A stretch of DNA of 64,000 nucleotides from Lewinellaceae bacterium (GTDB taxonomy: Bacteria; Bacteroidota; Bacteroidia; Chitinophagales; Saprospiraceae): contig JACJYG010000005.1 in the NCBI GenBank assembly GCA_020636215.1, positions 806,001-870,000 on the forward strand. Direction: 5' to 3'. Below, piece after piece: positions 15,702 through 24,690 of this stretch. Positions within the stretch are counted from its first letter, which is position 1; each line of letters begins with the position of its first letter. Made by a program: the position numbers and the translations under genes. Under the pieces are notes generated by a model that searched no databases, had not been told where the DNA came from, and saw nothing but the letters and a program-made list of their open reading frames with translations.

Positions 15702-16511
15702 ATGAGGAAAATGTACATAGCCTTTTTTCTGCTCATGGTGGGAACAGCCTTCTTTTCATGCAAGAAGCAGTCGGTAACGCCGGAAATAAATACGGTAAGG
15801 TACCTGAAGAAGGTTTTTTTTAATGAATTGGCCTATGAATTCATTTATGAAGACACCCTAGTCGTTGAAATTTTGGAGTACCGGGATTCAGATGAGGCTC
15901 CGGATTTTGTAATGAAAATTGAATACGACGATAATAATCGGGCCGTTGGAGGGGAAAACATGGTTGTAAGCCCGGATTTTTTTGGATATGCCCAATTTTC
16001 CTTTTTATATGATGAAATTGGAAGGCTGGCCGGCTATCACAGAACGTCCAAATTGCTTCCCTCAAGTGTTTCACTAACTAGCCAGCAGAAAGTATGGCTG
16101 GGCTATTTCGATTCGGAAGCCCAAATCAGGAATATTGTGGATACCATATGGCAATACAGTACCGATCAAATTGTGGTGCAGAATCAGGAGGTCAACATTT
16201 CAGGTAATATCGAAGAAAGTGAGCGGAAAGTTTTCAAGAACAATGAACTTGTTTCCGTCTTCTGTTCCTCTTTTCTGGAATATGATAATGGGGAATTTCC
16301 ATATACGGATTTAGCCATTGGCATTTTATTTGGTGATTATTCAAAAAACAATTGGTTGTTTTTTTTAGGGGATTACCAGTGCGATTTGCTGGAAACAGAA
16401 CTGTTAACTCAGGAAATAACCTATGATGATTTGGGGTATCCTCTTTTGCGGGAACAATTCTTTAATGGGGAATTGATCGGAACTGTGAGGTTCGAATACG
16501 TTCAGGAATAA
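15702..16511 (+). CDS. Lipoprotein of unknown function
   Basis: 269 residues with a lipoprotein signal (MRKMYIAFFLLMVGTAFFSC, Cys20). The rest has repeated segments such as MKIEYDDNNRAVGGENM, FSFLYDEIGRLAGYH and EITYDDLGYPLLREQFFNGE, each a 'Y-D-D/E-x-G-R/Y' strand typical of RHS/YD-like or DUF4595-type beta repeats. Such lipoproteins are common at the Bacteroidota cell surface, and their role is not known. The gene is visibly richer in A/T than its neighbours, and it follows a MITE and a pseudogene, so recent gain is possible. Confidence 0.65.
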   Translation: MRKMYIAFFLLMVGTAFFSCKKQSVTPEINTVRYLKKVFFNELAYEFIYEDTLVVEILEYRDSDEAPDFVMKIEYDDNNRAVGGENMVVSPDFFGYAQFSFLYDEIGRLAGYHRTSKLLPSSVSLTSQQKVWLGYFDSEAQIRNIVDTIWQYSTDQIVVQNQEVNISGNIEESERKVFKNNELVSVFCSSFLEYDNGEFPYTDLAIGILFGDYSKNNWLFFLGDYQCDLLETELLTQEITYDDLGYPLLREQFFNGELIGTVRFEYVQE

Positions 16512-16545
16512 GTTCTAGGCTTAATTGATAAAAAACCACCCACTC

Positions 16546-16962
16546 ATGGCTGAACTCAAAACCACCCCCAATGACGCCAACGTCCAGGCTTTCCTCGACG
16601 GCGTTGAAGATGAAAAAAAGCGGCAGGATGCTTACGCCATCCTGGAACTGATGAAAGAGGTAAGCGGAGAACCACCCAAAATGTGGGGCCCCAGCATCGT
16701 CGGCTTTGGCGCTTACCATTACAAATACGACAGCGGCCGGGAGGGCGACTGGTTCCTCACGGGTTTCTCGCCGCGCAAGCAGAACCTTACGCTGTATATC
16801 ATGGCCGGCTTCAGCCGTTATGACGATCTCATGGGCCGGCTGGGGAAATACAAAACCGGCAAGTCCTGCCTCTACATCAAAAAGCTGGAAGATGTGGACC
16901 AGGGGGTGCTGAAGGAGTTGGTGGAGGAGTCGGTTGGGTATATGCGGGCGCGGTACGGGTGA
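16546..16962 (+). CDS. DUF1801-domain protein
   Basis: 138 residues from ATG 16546 (MAELKTTPNDANV; an in-frame TTG 21 bp upstream is less likely). It has the DUF1801 (YdhG-like) pattern: VQAFLDGVEDEKKRQDAY, then MWGPSIVGFGAYHYKY, and GKYKTGKSCLYIKKLEDVD near residues 98-120. Length and motif order agree with the family. These small cytoplasmic proteins have no established biochemical role. It lies 34 bp after the lipoprotein gene and is followed directly by an octamer array. Confidence 0.85.
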   Translation: MAELKTTPNDANVQAFLDGVEDEKKRQDAYAILELMKEVSGEPPKMWGPSIVGFGAYHYKYDSGREGDWFLTGFSPRKQNLTLYIMAGFSRYDDLMGRLGKYKTGKSCLYIKKLEDVDQGVLKELVEESVGYMRARYG

Positions 16963-16965
16963 ATG

Positions 16966-17045
16966 TGGAAATGCGAGAATGTGGAAATGCGAGAATGTGG
17001 AAATGCGAGAATGCGAGAATGCGAGAATGTGAGAATGCGAGAATG
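16966..17045. repeat. Octamer array YRRRAATG
   Basis: Ten consecutive octamers (tggaaatg, cgagaatg or tgagaatg) begin 3 bp after the DUF1801 stop codon. The unit is the same family as the array near 12.3 kb (fixed AATG, variable purines, variable leading pyrimidine). No opposing arm was found here. It ends 56 bp before the next start codon. Confidence 0.9.
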
Positions 17046-17101
17046 CTTTCAACCGGCTCGAAAGTCGTTTTTGCCAGGCTCCAAAATCATAAAACATTAA
17101 A

Positions 17102-17782
17102 ATGCCCACAGCCAACCCGCCTGACGCTTTCCCCGCCCCCTGGACTCTTCGGGGCGAGGGCGCGATGTTATTTTATCGTTTCCCCCGATCCTTTGTACTG
17201 GAGCAAGGTTTTGTTCCGGAAGATCTTGCCGATTCCTTTCTGGGGCTTGTCGGCTGCGTGATGCTGGTGGATTACCGGCAATCGCCGGTGGGGCCGTACG
17301 GGGAGTTGTTATTTATTCCAGGATTGTTCCGCACGTCAAGGGGGCGTCGTTTTTCTATCACCCGCATTTTCGTAGATTCGGTGGAGAGCATGGACTGGGG
17401 GCGCCGCAATTGGGGGATTCCCAAGGAACTGGCGCAATTTCAATGGAAGCGGACCGGCCCCTATTCGGACCAGGTTCAGGTCAACCGGCAGAAAGAGGGA
17501 GGGCCGGAACAATCCATGTTGGAGGTAAGCCTCAGAGGGGTTGGGCCGCGCTTTCCCATCAGTACGGCACTGATTCCTTTGAATATATATCAGCAGTTGG
17601 ATGGAAAGGCCTTCGAAGTGTCGCCCCGGGGGAAGGGTATGGGGCAATGGGCATCGGGCCCCCGGCTACGGGTGCTTTCCAGTGATTTTCCAGATATCAG
17701 CGCTTACCGTCCGTTCGCCGCATTGCGGGTGTCCAATTTCCAGATGGAATTTCCAGAGGCTTTGGAGCTCAAAAAAAACTAG
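17102..17782 (+). CDS. Acetoacetate decarboxylase-like (ADC superfamily) protein
   Basis: 226 residues. The opening PAPWTLRGEGAMLFYRF and the core GELLFIPGLF, ITRIFVDSVESMDWGRRNWGI then PKELAQF match the ADC superfamily. Lys108 in WGIPKELA aligns by context with the Schiff-base lysine of acetoacetate decarboxylase, whose motif is also G-x-P-K-x. Homologues in many bacteria act on other beta-keto or aldol substrates, so decarboxylation of acetoacetate itself is not certain. Cytoplasmic. It stands alone between an octamer array and a 340-bp gap. Confidence 0.75.
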   Translation: MPTANPPDAFPAPWTLRGEGAMLFYRFPRSFVLEQGFVPEDLADSFLGLVGCVMLVDYRQSPVGPYGELLFIPGLFRTSRGRRFSITRIFVDSVESMDWGRRNWGIPKELAQFQWKRTGPYSDQVQVNRQKEGGPEQSMLEVSLRGVGPRFPISTALIPLNIYQQLDGKAFEVSPRGKGMGQWASGPRLRVLSSDFPDISAYRPFAALRVSNFQMEFPEALELKKN

Positions 17783-18119
17783 CCCTTAAGATGTGTAAGC
17801 AGTTTCAATTTTTCTTTGAAGCCGGTTACACCCCCCAGGGCCAGGATTACAGTAAGCTCTAATTAAAACTAATACTCAAAGTTTAAAGTTAGCTCATGCC
17901 CTGCATTTAATCGCAGCGTATTATAATCTGGGCGTAATTTTACAGTGGTTAAAGGTTGCAGATTATAAAATGGTACTTTAAAAGCGACACGAAGCAGGAA
18001 AAAACCCTTTAGCTGTAACCAAAGGATCATTTCGGCATTTTGTTAAAAAGAGCAACCCATCCGGCCCGGAGCCGGGTTAGAACGTTAATTTCTGTAATTG
18101 TTAACGATAAAATCCAATC
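17783..18119. other. Intergenic gap without a recognised gene
   Basis: About 340 bp of relatively A/T-rich sequence before the M16 peptidase. It probably holds that gene's promoter and 5' leader, but I find no TAnnTTTG box with confidence, no RNA gene and no strong hairpin. Confidence 0.5.
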
Positions 18120-21080
18120 ATGCTTAGAAAAACCTCCACCCTCCTGGCAGCGCTGCTCCTGTGCACGCTCGCTGTGGCCCAACCCGCCAAAACCATTACC
18201 AAAACTTCCGCCGACGGGAAATACGCCTGGCAGGAAGTTGAAAATGACCCTACGCACACGCGCTTTTACACGCTGAAAAACGGCCTGACGGTAATCATCG
18301 CCGAAAACCATCTGGAGCCCCGCATCATGACCCTGTTCGCCACCCGGGCGGGCAGCAAAAACGACCCGGCGGATAATACGGGCCTGGCCCACTACCTCGA
18401 GCACATGCTCTTCAAAGGCACCGACCGCTTTGGCTCGCTTGATTATACCAGGGAAGCCATTGAATTGGCTCATATCGAAGCCCTCTACGAAACCTATCAC
18501 GAGGCCACCGACCCCGCCCTGCGAAAGGCGATCTACCACCAGATCGACTCGGTATCCAATGTAGCTGCTCAGTATGCCATTGCCAATGAGTACGATAAAA
18601 TGATGTCTTCCATTGGCTCGAATATGACGAACGCTTTTACCTCTTTTGAGAATACGACCTATATGGAGAACATCCCCTCCAATAATCTCGAAAAGTACCT
18701 CACCATCCAGCGGGAGCGTTTCCGCAATCCGGTGCTGCGCCTTTTTCATACAGAGTTGGAAGCTGTTTATGAAGAAAAGAACATCAGTCTGGATGATGGG
18801 GATAGCAAAGTCTTCGAATCTATGTTCGCCAGCCTGTTTAAAAACCACCCCTACGGAACGCAGACGACTATTGGCACCATTGAACACCTGAAGAATCCTT
18901 CACTGAAGGCGATCCGCAATTATTACAACACCTATTACGTGCCCAATAACATGGCGCTCATTCTGGCCGGCGACGTGAAAGCCGATGAAGCCATTGCTCT
19001 AGTCGATCAGTATTTTAGCGACTGGGCGCCCAAACCGTTACCCCCTTTCACTTTTGAACCCGAAGCACCTCGCAGGGCGGTGGAAGAGATTACCGTGATC
19101 AGCCCGGATGAAGAGCGGGTGGCTATTGGTTATGTCATGCCCAGCGCTTTGTCTAAAGAAGCGGTGCTGGCCGACCTGGTGAGCTCCATCCTCTACAATG
19201 GCAAAAGCGGCCTGATCGACAAAAACCTGGTGAAGCAGCAGAAAGTCCTGGAAGCATTCGGTTTCAACTATCTTCTCAAAGACTATGGCCTGATGTACTT
19301 CGGTGGTAAGCCCCTGGATGGACAGAGTATGGAGCAGGTAAAGGCGCTTATTATTAATGAAGTAGAAAACCTGAAGAAAGGCAATTTCGATGAAAGCCTC
19401 ATTCCCGCTACGGTCAATAATCTTAAAGTGCAGCGCATCCGTGAACAGGAAAGTGCCATGAACATGGCTTTTGTCCTGCATGAACAGTATGTTGTCGGCA
19501 AACCCTGGGCGGAATATCTGGCCGGAGTGGAAGCGATGAGCCGCATCACGAAGAAAGATGTGGTGGACTTCGCCAATAAATGGTTCGGCGATAATTATAC
19601 GGTGGTGTACAAAAAATCGGGCGAAGACCCCGATGTGCAAAAAGTGGAAAAACCGGAAATCCACCCGGTGGAAGTCAATCGCGATGAGCAGTCGGACTTT
19701 CTCAAGGCAATTGTCAATTCGCCCAATCCGCCGCTTACACCTGTTTTTATTGATTATGAAAAAGATATTCAGAAAGCCGAACTGCAGCCTGGCTTGCCGG
19801 TATGGTGTGTAAAGAACGATATCAACCAGCTCTTTAACCTGTATTATGTGCTTGATATGGGGGGGAACCACAACAAAAAACTACCCCTGGCGATCGAATA
19901 CCTCCAACTGATCGGCACCTCTAAGATGAATAATGAGCAGATCAATAAGGAACTGTACCAACTGGCGGTCAACCTGAATATCTTTAGCAGCGACGACCAG
20001 GTGTACGTCTCCTTGTCGGGCCTGCAGGAGAATCTCGCTCCGGCTGTAAAAATACTTGAATCGCTGCTCAATGATCCTAAGCCGGACCAGGAGGCGTTGA
20101 ACAAAATGATCGCTTCTATGATCAAAGCCCGCAACGACGCCACCCTGAACAAGCGCACTATTTTCTGGGAAGCACTGGGCAACTATGCAGCGTACGGCGC
20201 CCAAAACCCCTTTAATGATGTGCTGAGCAACGAAGAGCTGCGCAACATTAAACCGGAAGAACTCACCGATATTATCCGCTCGATACCTACTTACAAACAC
20301 CGGGTTTATTACTACGGCCCGAAGGAGTTAAAAGACTTTACCGCAGAGATCCGCACCCTGCACCAAACGCCGGCCAAACTGATGGACTATCCGGCTGAGC
20401 GGGAATATGTGAAGCAAAGCCCTAAAGAGAATACGATCTATCTGGTAGACTATGACATGGTGCAGGCTGAGGTCGGGATGAAACGCTGGGATGCGCCATT
20501 CGACCCGGATATGCTGCCGTTAGTAAGCGCCTTCAATGAATACTACGGCGGCGGTATGGGGTCGGTGGTTTTCCAGGATATCCGGGAGTCAAAAGCGCTG
20601 GCTTATTCGGCTTTCTCCTCCTATATTCGGCCCGGTAAAAAGTCCGATCCGTATAGTTCCCTTTTTTACGTCGGCACCCAGGCGGATAAGTTGAATGATG
20701 CGATGAGCGCCATCAACAACCTGTTGAATAATATGCCGGAATCGGAAAAACTATGGGAGGTGGGCCAAAGCTCCATTAAGCAAGGTATCGAAACCCGCCG
20801 TATCACCAAAACCGGCATTCTGTTCAACTACCAGAATGCTATGCGGCTTGGACTCGACCACGATTTCCGAAAGGATATCTATCAGGCTGTTGATAGCATT
20901 ACCTTAGCGGATATCAAAAAATTCCACGATGAGCACCTGGCGAACAAAGCCTGGAATATTTCTCTCATCGGCTCCAAAGACAAAATTGACCTTGAGGCGC
21001 TGAAGCCTTATGGCAAAGTAGTGGAACTGAGCCTGAAGGATGTATTCGGCTATGAAGTGGAGAAGGTGGTAAGGCCGTAG
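18120..21080 (+). CDS. M16-family zinc metallopeptidase, exported
   Basis: 986 residues with a signal peptide (1-20, ending TLAVAQ). The inverted zinc motif HxxEH is at His91-Tyr-Leu-Glu94-His95 (GLAHYLEHMLFKGTDRFG), with Glu219 in ELEAVYEEKN as the likely third ligand. An R/Y-type segment in the C-terminal half (SALAYSAFSSYIRPGKKSDP) fits the second, inactive half of pitrilysin-type enzymes. The size (two tandem M16 units in one chain) matches the insulinase/pitrilysin group rather than the half-size processing-peptidase group. It should degrade peptides in the periplasm or outside. It is a single gene, convergent with the amylase gene, with an inverted array between them. Confidence 0.92.
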   Translation: MLRKTSTLLAALLLCTLAVAQPAKTITKTSADGKYAWQEVENDPTHTRFYTLKNGLTVIIAENHLEPRIMTLFATRAGSKNDPADNTGLAHYLEHMLFKGTDRFGSLDYTREAIELAHIEALYETYHEATDPALRKAIYHQIDSVSNVAAQYAIANEYDKMMSSIGSNMTNAFTSFENTTYMENIPSNNLEKYLTIQRERFRNPVLRLFHTELEAVYEEKNISLDDGDSKVFESMFASLFKNHPYGTQTTIGTIEHLKNPSLKAIRNYYNTYYVPNNMALILAGDVKADEAIALVDQYFSDWAPKPLPPFTFEPEAPRRAVEEITVISPDEERVAIGYVMPSALSKEAVLADLVSSILYNGKSGLIDKNLVKQQKVLEAFGFNYLLKDYGLMYFGGKPLDGQSMEQVKALIINEVENLKKGNFDESLIPATVNNLKVQRIREQESAMNMAFVLHEQYVVGKPWAEYLAGVEAMSRITKKDVVDFANKWFGDNYTVVYKKSGEDPDVQKVEKPEIHPVEVNRDEQSDFLKAIVNSPNPPLTPVFIDYEKDIQKAELQPGLPVWCVKNDINQLFNLYYVLDMGGNHNKKLPLAIEYLQLIGTSKMNNEQINKELYQLAVNLNIFSSDDQVYVSLSGLQENLAPAVKILESLLNDPKPDQEALNKMIASMIKARNDATLNKRTIFWEALGNYAAYGAQNPFNDVLSNEELRNIKPEELTDIIRSIPTYKHRVYYYGPKELKDFTAEIRTLHQTPAKLMDYPAEREYVKQSPKENTIYLVDYDMVQAEVGMKRWDAPFDPDMLPLVSAFNEYYGGGMGSVVFQDIRESKALAYSAFSSYIRPGKKSDPYSSLFYVGTQADKLNDAMSAINNLLNNMPESEKLWEVGQSSIKQGIETRRITKTGILFNYQNAMRLGLDHDFRKDIYQAVDSITLADIKKFHDEHLANKAWNISLIGSKDKIDLEALKPYGKVVELSLKDVFGYEVEKVVRP

Positions 21081-21081
21081 G

Positions 21082-21248
21082 GAAGTAGGTCGGAAGGTCG
21101 GTAGGTCTGTAGGTCTGTAGGTCGGAAGGTCTGTAGGTCGGAAGGTCGGAACGGAAGGTCAGTAGGTCAGTATGCAGGCGCTTAAAGGCTGCAAAACTGG
21201 CCTACTGACGTACTGTAAAACTACAAAACTGACGTACTGGCCTACTGA
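21082..21248. repeat. Two-armed octamer array between convergent genes
   Basis: The left arm (21082-21177) consists of GTAGGTCn/GAAGGTCn octamers starting 1 bp after the peptidase stop codon. The right arm (21189-21248) carries the opposite orientation (ctactgac, gtactgta, aaactgac, gtactggc, ctactgat) and ends 1 bp before the stop codon of the amylase gene on the other strand. The inner 20 bp of each arm (tcagtaggtcagtatgcag against tcagtaggccagttttgcag) pair closely around an 11-bp loop. It fills the whole gap between the two genes and so can serve as 3' end for both. Confidence 0.85.
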
Positions 21249-21249
21249 T

Positions 21250-22677
21250 TTATATGTTTGGCGACCAAACGGTGTAACTCTTGGGGGGGCACTGTATTTG
21301 GACCCATCCGCCGCCTTGTGTAGTGGGGTACCAGTTGGAGTGCCCGGTGAAATCCTTGATCTGGGTGTTGTTCCAGTTAGTCGGCACCCATCTTTGCTGC
21401 CAGGAGTTGGAATTGTTGAGATAAACAATCAGGCCCGGGCCGTTATATCCGTTTCTTCTGGCCACATATTCGTCGTTATCGGCATACAGAATAGAAGTTG
21501 TACCCGTCGCTTTATTGTTGTGTATCCAGATCAGATTGTTCAGCCTTTCTTTATTCAGCCATTCCTCATAATCCCGGTAGAAGATAGTTGGGTATCCCTC
21601 ATGGGTGAGGATGTAGGCGTAGGCCAGCATTTTATTCCAGATCTCATCCGTATCGTGGTTAGCCACAAACGTAACCGCTCTGTAGGGATTCCTTTTCCAC
21701 ATCATATCATCATAAAGCACCGCGAGGTTGTTGCCGTCAAAAGCGTCGTTCATTTTGTAGTAGCAGGCGAAGTCAAAAACGCTGCTGTTAGCCTCGTTGG
21801 CCCACCAATTGAGGTAATCGACGTTGCCGTCCCATAGTTCTCCGACGGAAAAGCCGCCCACGTTACTGTTCCATTCCCGGACGACCCAGGGGGCAAAGCC
21901 TTTTACATAATCAAAACGCCAGCCGTCAAACCCAATGGTGTTTTTGTAGTATTTGCCGACGCCATCGGCCCTTTTCCACAACCAGTCCTGAACAAAGGGC
22001 ACTTCGTGGCATAGGTCAGGGAAGCCGCCAAAATAGCCATCGTCATTGCTGTGTACCCAATTGGCGTGAAAATCATGTTGCGTCCGGAGGAATTTGCCGG
22101 ATGCCACCTGGGTGAAATCTGTCCAGGTTTGCGTTCCGGTATATTGGTTGTTTTCCAGTTGCCCGCCACTATTATGGTTGATCACGATATCGGCGTATAC
22201 TTTCATGTTCTGTGCGTGCGCTTCGTTGATCAGGCTGACGAGTTCAGTTTTAGATCCGAAACGGGTTTCTACCGAACCGTTTTGATTGTATTCGCCCAGG
22301 TCAAAATAATCGGTGGGGTCATAGCCCATTGAAGTGGCGCCCCCCTGTGCTTTGGATGCGGGCGGCAACCATACGGACTCAATGCCGGCGCTTGACCAGG
22401 CTTCCAGTTTGCTTTGGATCGTATCCCACCATACGCCGCCGGCGGGTGGATCCCAGTAAAAAGCCTGCATCATCACCCCGCCTCCGGGGCCGCTGGTAAA
22501 GGAGCGGGTGGCCACGGCCTCGCCGGGAGTTTCCGTACTGAAAGGGGCGCCGTCATGCTGGGTGACGTGAACGATATTTAATTCTCGTTCTTCGGTAAGG
22601 CTGGTTTGCAGCGGGTCCTGATTACAGGAGAAAATGAAAAATATCAGGCTAAAAAGGTAGAGGGCAAATTTGTTCAT
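21250..22677 (-). CDS. Alpha-amylase (GH13), lipoprotein
   Basis: 475 residues from the ATG giving MNKFALYLFSLIFFIFSC, a lipoprotein signal with Cys18, so probably tethered to the outer membrane. The GH13 barrel signatures are clear: DIVINH (about 163-168), GWRFDYVKGF with nucleophile Asp256, VGELWDGN with acid/base Glu280, and FVANHDTDE with Asp342. The segments GGVMMQAFYWDPPAGGVWWD, LPPASKA and MGYDPTDYFDLGEY, then ETRFGSK closely follow the Thermococcus/Pyrococcus-type alpha-amylases (subfamily GH13_7 as I recall it). A short C-terminal beta domain ends PPKSYTVWSPNI. It hydrolyses internal alpha-1,4 bonds of starch. The AraC-type regulator with starch-binding-like domains lies 145 bp upstream on the same strand. 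An alternative in-frame TTG lies 9 bp upstream of the chosen start. Confidence 0.93.
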   Translation of the reverse strand: MNKFALYLFSLIFFIFSCNQDPLQTSLTEERELNIVHVTQHDGAPFSTETPGEAVATRSFTSGPGGGVMMQAFYWDPPAGGVWWDTIQSKLEAWSSAGIESVWLPPASKAQGGATSMGYDPTDYFDLGEYNQNGSVETRFGSKTELVSLINEAHAQNMKVYADIVINHNSGGQLENNQYTGTQTWTDFTQVASGKFLRTQHDFHANWVHSNDDGYFGGFPDLCHEVPFVQDWLWKRADGVGKYYKNTIGFDGWRFDYVKGFAPWVVREWNSNVGGFSVGELWDGNVDYLNWWANEANSSVFDFACYYKMNDAFDGNNLAVLYDDMMWKRNPYRAVTFVANHDTDEIWNKMLAYAYILTHEGYPTIFYRDYEEWLNKERLNNLIWIHNNKATGTTSILYADNDEYVARRNGYNGPGLIVYLNNSNSWQQRWVPTNWNNTQIKDFTGHSNWYPTTQGGGWVQIQCPPKSYTVWSPNI

Positions 22678-22821
22678 TTCAGGCAAAGTTTTGGTTAACT
22701 AGTCTCCGTACTTTCGGATCGGAATTTTTTTAAATCATTCTGCAATGTTATGCTATATTAACCATCTGGTCGTGGCAAATTATAATTTGAAACCAGTTTT
22801 GCGCGGAGTAGTGGGGGCAAA

Positions 22822-24690
22822 TTATGAAGTGATACCTTTCAGGTACTCTCGCGGGGTACAGTCCTCCAGCTTTTTGAAGGAACGGTTGAAGGCGGATTTG
22901 GAGTTAAAGCCCACGAAAAAGGCAATGGCGAGCAAGGTATGGTTTTGGTATTCTTCTAGAAGGGCCAGCCGCTTGAATTCCTCCACCCGGTAAGAATTGA
23001 TGAAGTCGTTGAAATTCATAGCGAAGCCTTCGTTGATAACGCGGGAAAGGGAATGGGCGTTGGTGCCGACCATTTGGGCCAGTTCGAATAGCGTCAGGCC
23101 CGGGTTGCGGTAGGGCTTTTCGGCCAACATGAGTTGTTCCAGTTTTTCTTTCACGCCCCGCATTTCTTCCTCTCCCATGGCGGCGGCAGCCTTCTCTTCG
23201 GCTTCTTCTTCCGGCAGCTTAGGGGTAGCCGGGTCGGGGTCGGGTAGTTTGAAAATCTCCGGTTGGCGCATGGTGTAGTAGCCCAGGAAAAATACCGTCA
23301 GTGAAAAGGCGGCCCAAAGTGCGTCGGTCGTTTTATCGGTGAGGAAAGAAAAGTCCTGATGCAGTGCCAGCCCCAGCCCGCCTATGAAATAAGTGGCGGC
23401 CCACAAGCCAAGGCAGGCGGCTTTGAGCCACATGACCACCCGCAGGAATTCGAGGTTGGTTTCGAAGGCATGGGTATTGCTGGCTTCTTTCTCATAGCGG
23501 CCGATGGTGCTGCGGCAGGCCCACCAGTAAGCGGCATTATACAGCAGCGCCAGGCCACCTGCCCAGGCAAAAAAAGGCTTCAGGCCGAGGTTGACCACCT
23601 GGTCGATAAAAGCCCATTTTGGCATGGCCAGCAATGGGAAGTAGGCCAATAATTGAAGCACAAAAGGAACAAAGTGCCAGTAGGAATGCCCAGTCTTTTT
23701 GCCATGGGCAGGAACGTGCAACAGGCGTTTGACGTACAGGAAAAACACCGGGGCATACAGGAAATATATGATATCCGGCAGCAGCAGGAGGTGTGGCATG
23801 CGTTGAAACATCTCCCGGTCATAGGTCGATACCCTTCCTGCCAGTGCCACGGATATGAGCAGAATGAGCACTGAAAGGATTCGGTTGGCTGCCCGGTTGT
23901 TGTTTTGCAGGCTATTAATGGCAAGAATAAGCAGCAATCCCTGGATGGCCGCCAGTAGAAGAAGAATAGTGTATATGTTGATCGGATTACCGGAGAGGTC
24001 TTCCCAGGACTCGATCTCCACCCGGATGGGTGTGGCTATCGCTTCTCCCGGCTGCAGGATGAGTTGCCGGTTGACCCTTGCCCGTCCGTTGGGGCGCCCT
24101 TCAACGGTTTCCCAGGCGCCGCGGGAAAACTTGTAATGGGTGGTGTCCTGCCAAAGGGGGATACGAATGGAATAGCTGCCATCCGGCTCTCGTTGCAGCT
24201 TGTAGTTCGGGTCTCCTGGATGCCATTTATTGAAGCTGCCCACAACATACAAGGACGCATCCGGCGGGGTGTTTTCCGGTATGGCTTTCACCAGGAGAGT
24301 GGCCCATCCATGCGTAGGGGCGAGGGGCAGGCCCTCCCAGCTTAATATTTGCAAGTGGACGGTGTCGCCCTTTGCGCTGCCATCATAACGCCGGTTATCG
24401 GCCTGTTGTCCCAGGGCGTCGCCTTCAACGCGCTTCCAGCTACCCCGGGTGATTTTAAATTCAAAAGGTGGTTGAACCTGGCGCAGGGTGAGCGATAACC
24501 GCCCCGTACTATCAGTTGATAGGCGGAATGCCGAATCCCCCGGCTGCCAGTCGTTGAAAGTGCCCGCCACAAATAGGCTGTCTTCCGCTGGGGTGTTGGC
24601 TGGCAGAGCGTCTACGACGAATGTCACCTGGGCGCAAAGGGGTAACGCCAGCCAGCAAAACACCAGGATAGGGAGGCTCTTCTGTAACAT
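22822..24690 (-). CDS. Membrane-bound AraC-family regulator with two external starch-binding-like domains
   Basis: 622 residues. A signal peptide (1-20) is followed by two similar domains (about 21-120 and 130-232). Each has the order FNDW/FNKW-x-P-G-D, L, FEFKITRGSWKRVEG or YKFSRGAWETVEG, then an NR dipeptide, a pattern found in carbohydrate-binding E-set/CBM20- or CBM48-like modules. Then come about seven transmembrane helices (236-475), a charged acidic linker and a C-terminal AraC HTH domain (about 515-620: LTLFELAQMVGTNAHSLSRV, then LLAIAFFVGFNSKSAFNRSF). This is a one-protein receptor: the ligand is bound outside and the DNA-binding domain is inside. The alpha-amylase gene follows 145 bp downstream, so the likely ligand is a maltodextrin and the likely target is the amylase promoter. 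Both are inferences. Confidence 0.85.
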   Translation of the reverse strand: MLQKSLPILVFCWLALPLCAQVTFVVDALPANTPAEDSLFVAGTFNDWQPGDSAFRLSTDSTGRLSLTLRQVQPPFEFKITRGSWKRVEGDALGQQADNRRYDGSAKGDTVHLQILSWEGLPLAPTHGWATLLVKAIPENTPPDASLYVVGSFNKWHPGDPNYKLQREPDGSYSIRIPLWQDTTHYKFSRGAWETVEGRPNGRARVNRQLILQPGEAIATPIRVEIESWEDLSGNPINIYTILLLLAAIQGLLLILAINSLQNNNRAANRILSVLILLISVALAGRVSTYDREMFQRMPHLLLLPDIIYFLYAPVFFLYVKRLLHVPAHGKKTGHSYWHFVPFVLQLLAYFPLLAMPKWAFIDQVVNLGLKPFFAWAGGLALLYNAAYWWACRSTIGRYEKEASNTHAFETNLEFLRVVMWLKAACLGLWAATYFIGGLGLALHQDFSFLTDKTTDALWAAFSLTVFFLGYYTMRQPEIFKLPDPDPATPKLPEEEAEEKAAAAMGEEEMRGVKEKLEQLMLAEKPYRNPGLTLFELAQMVGTNAHSLSRVINEGFAMNFNDFINSYRVEEFKRLALLEEYQNHTLLAIAFFVGFNSKSAFNRSFKKLEDCTPREYLKGITS

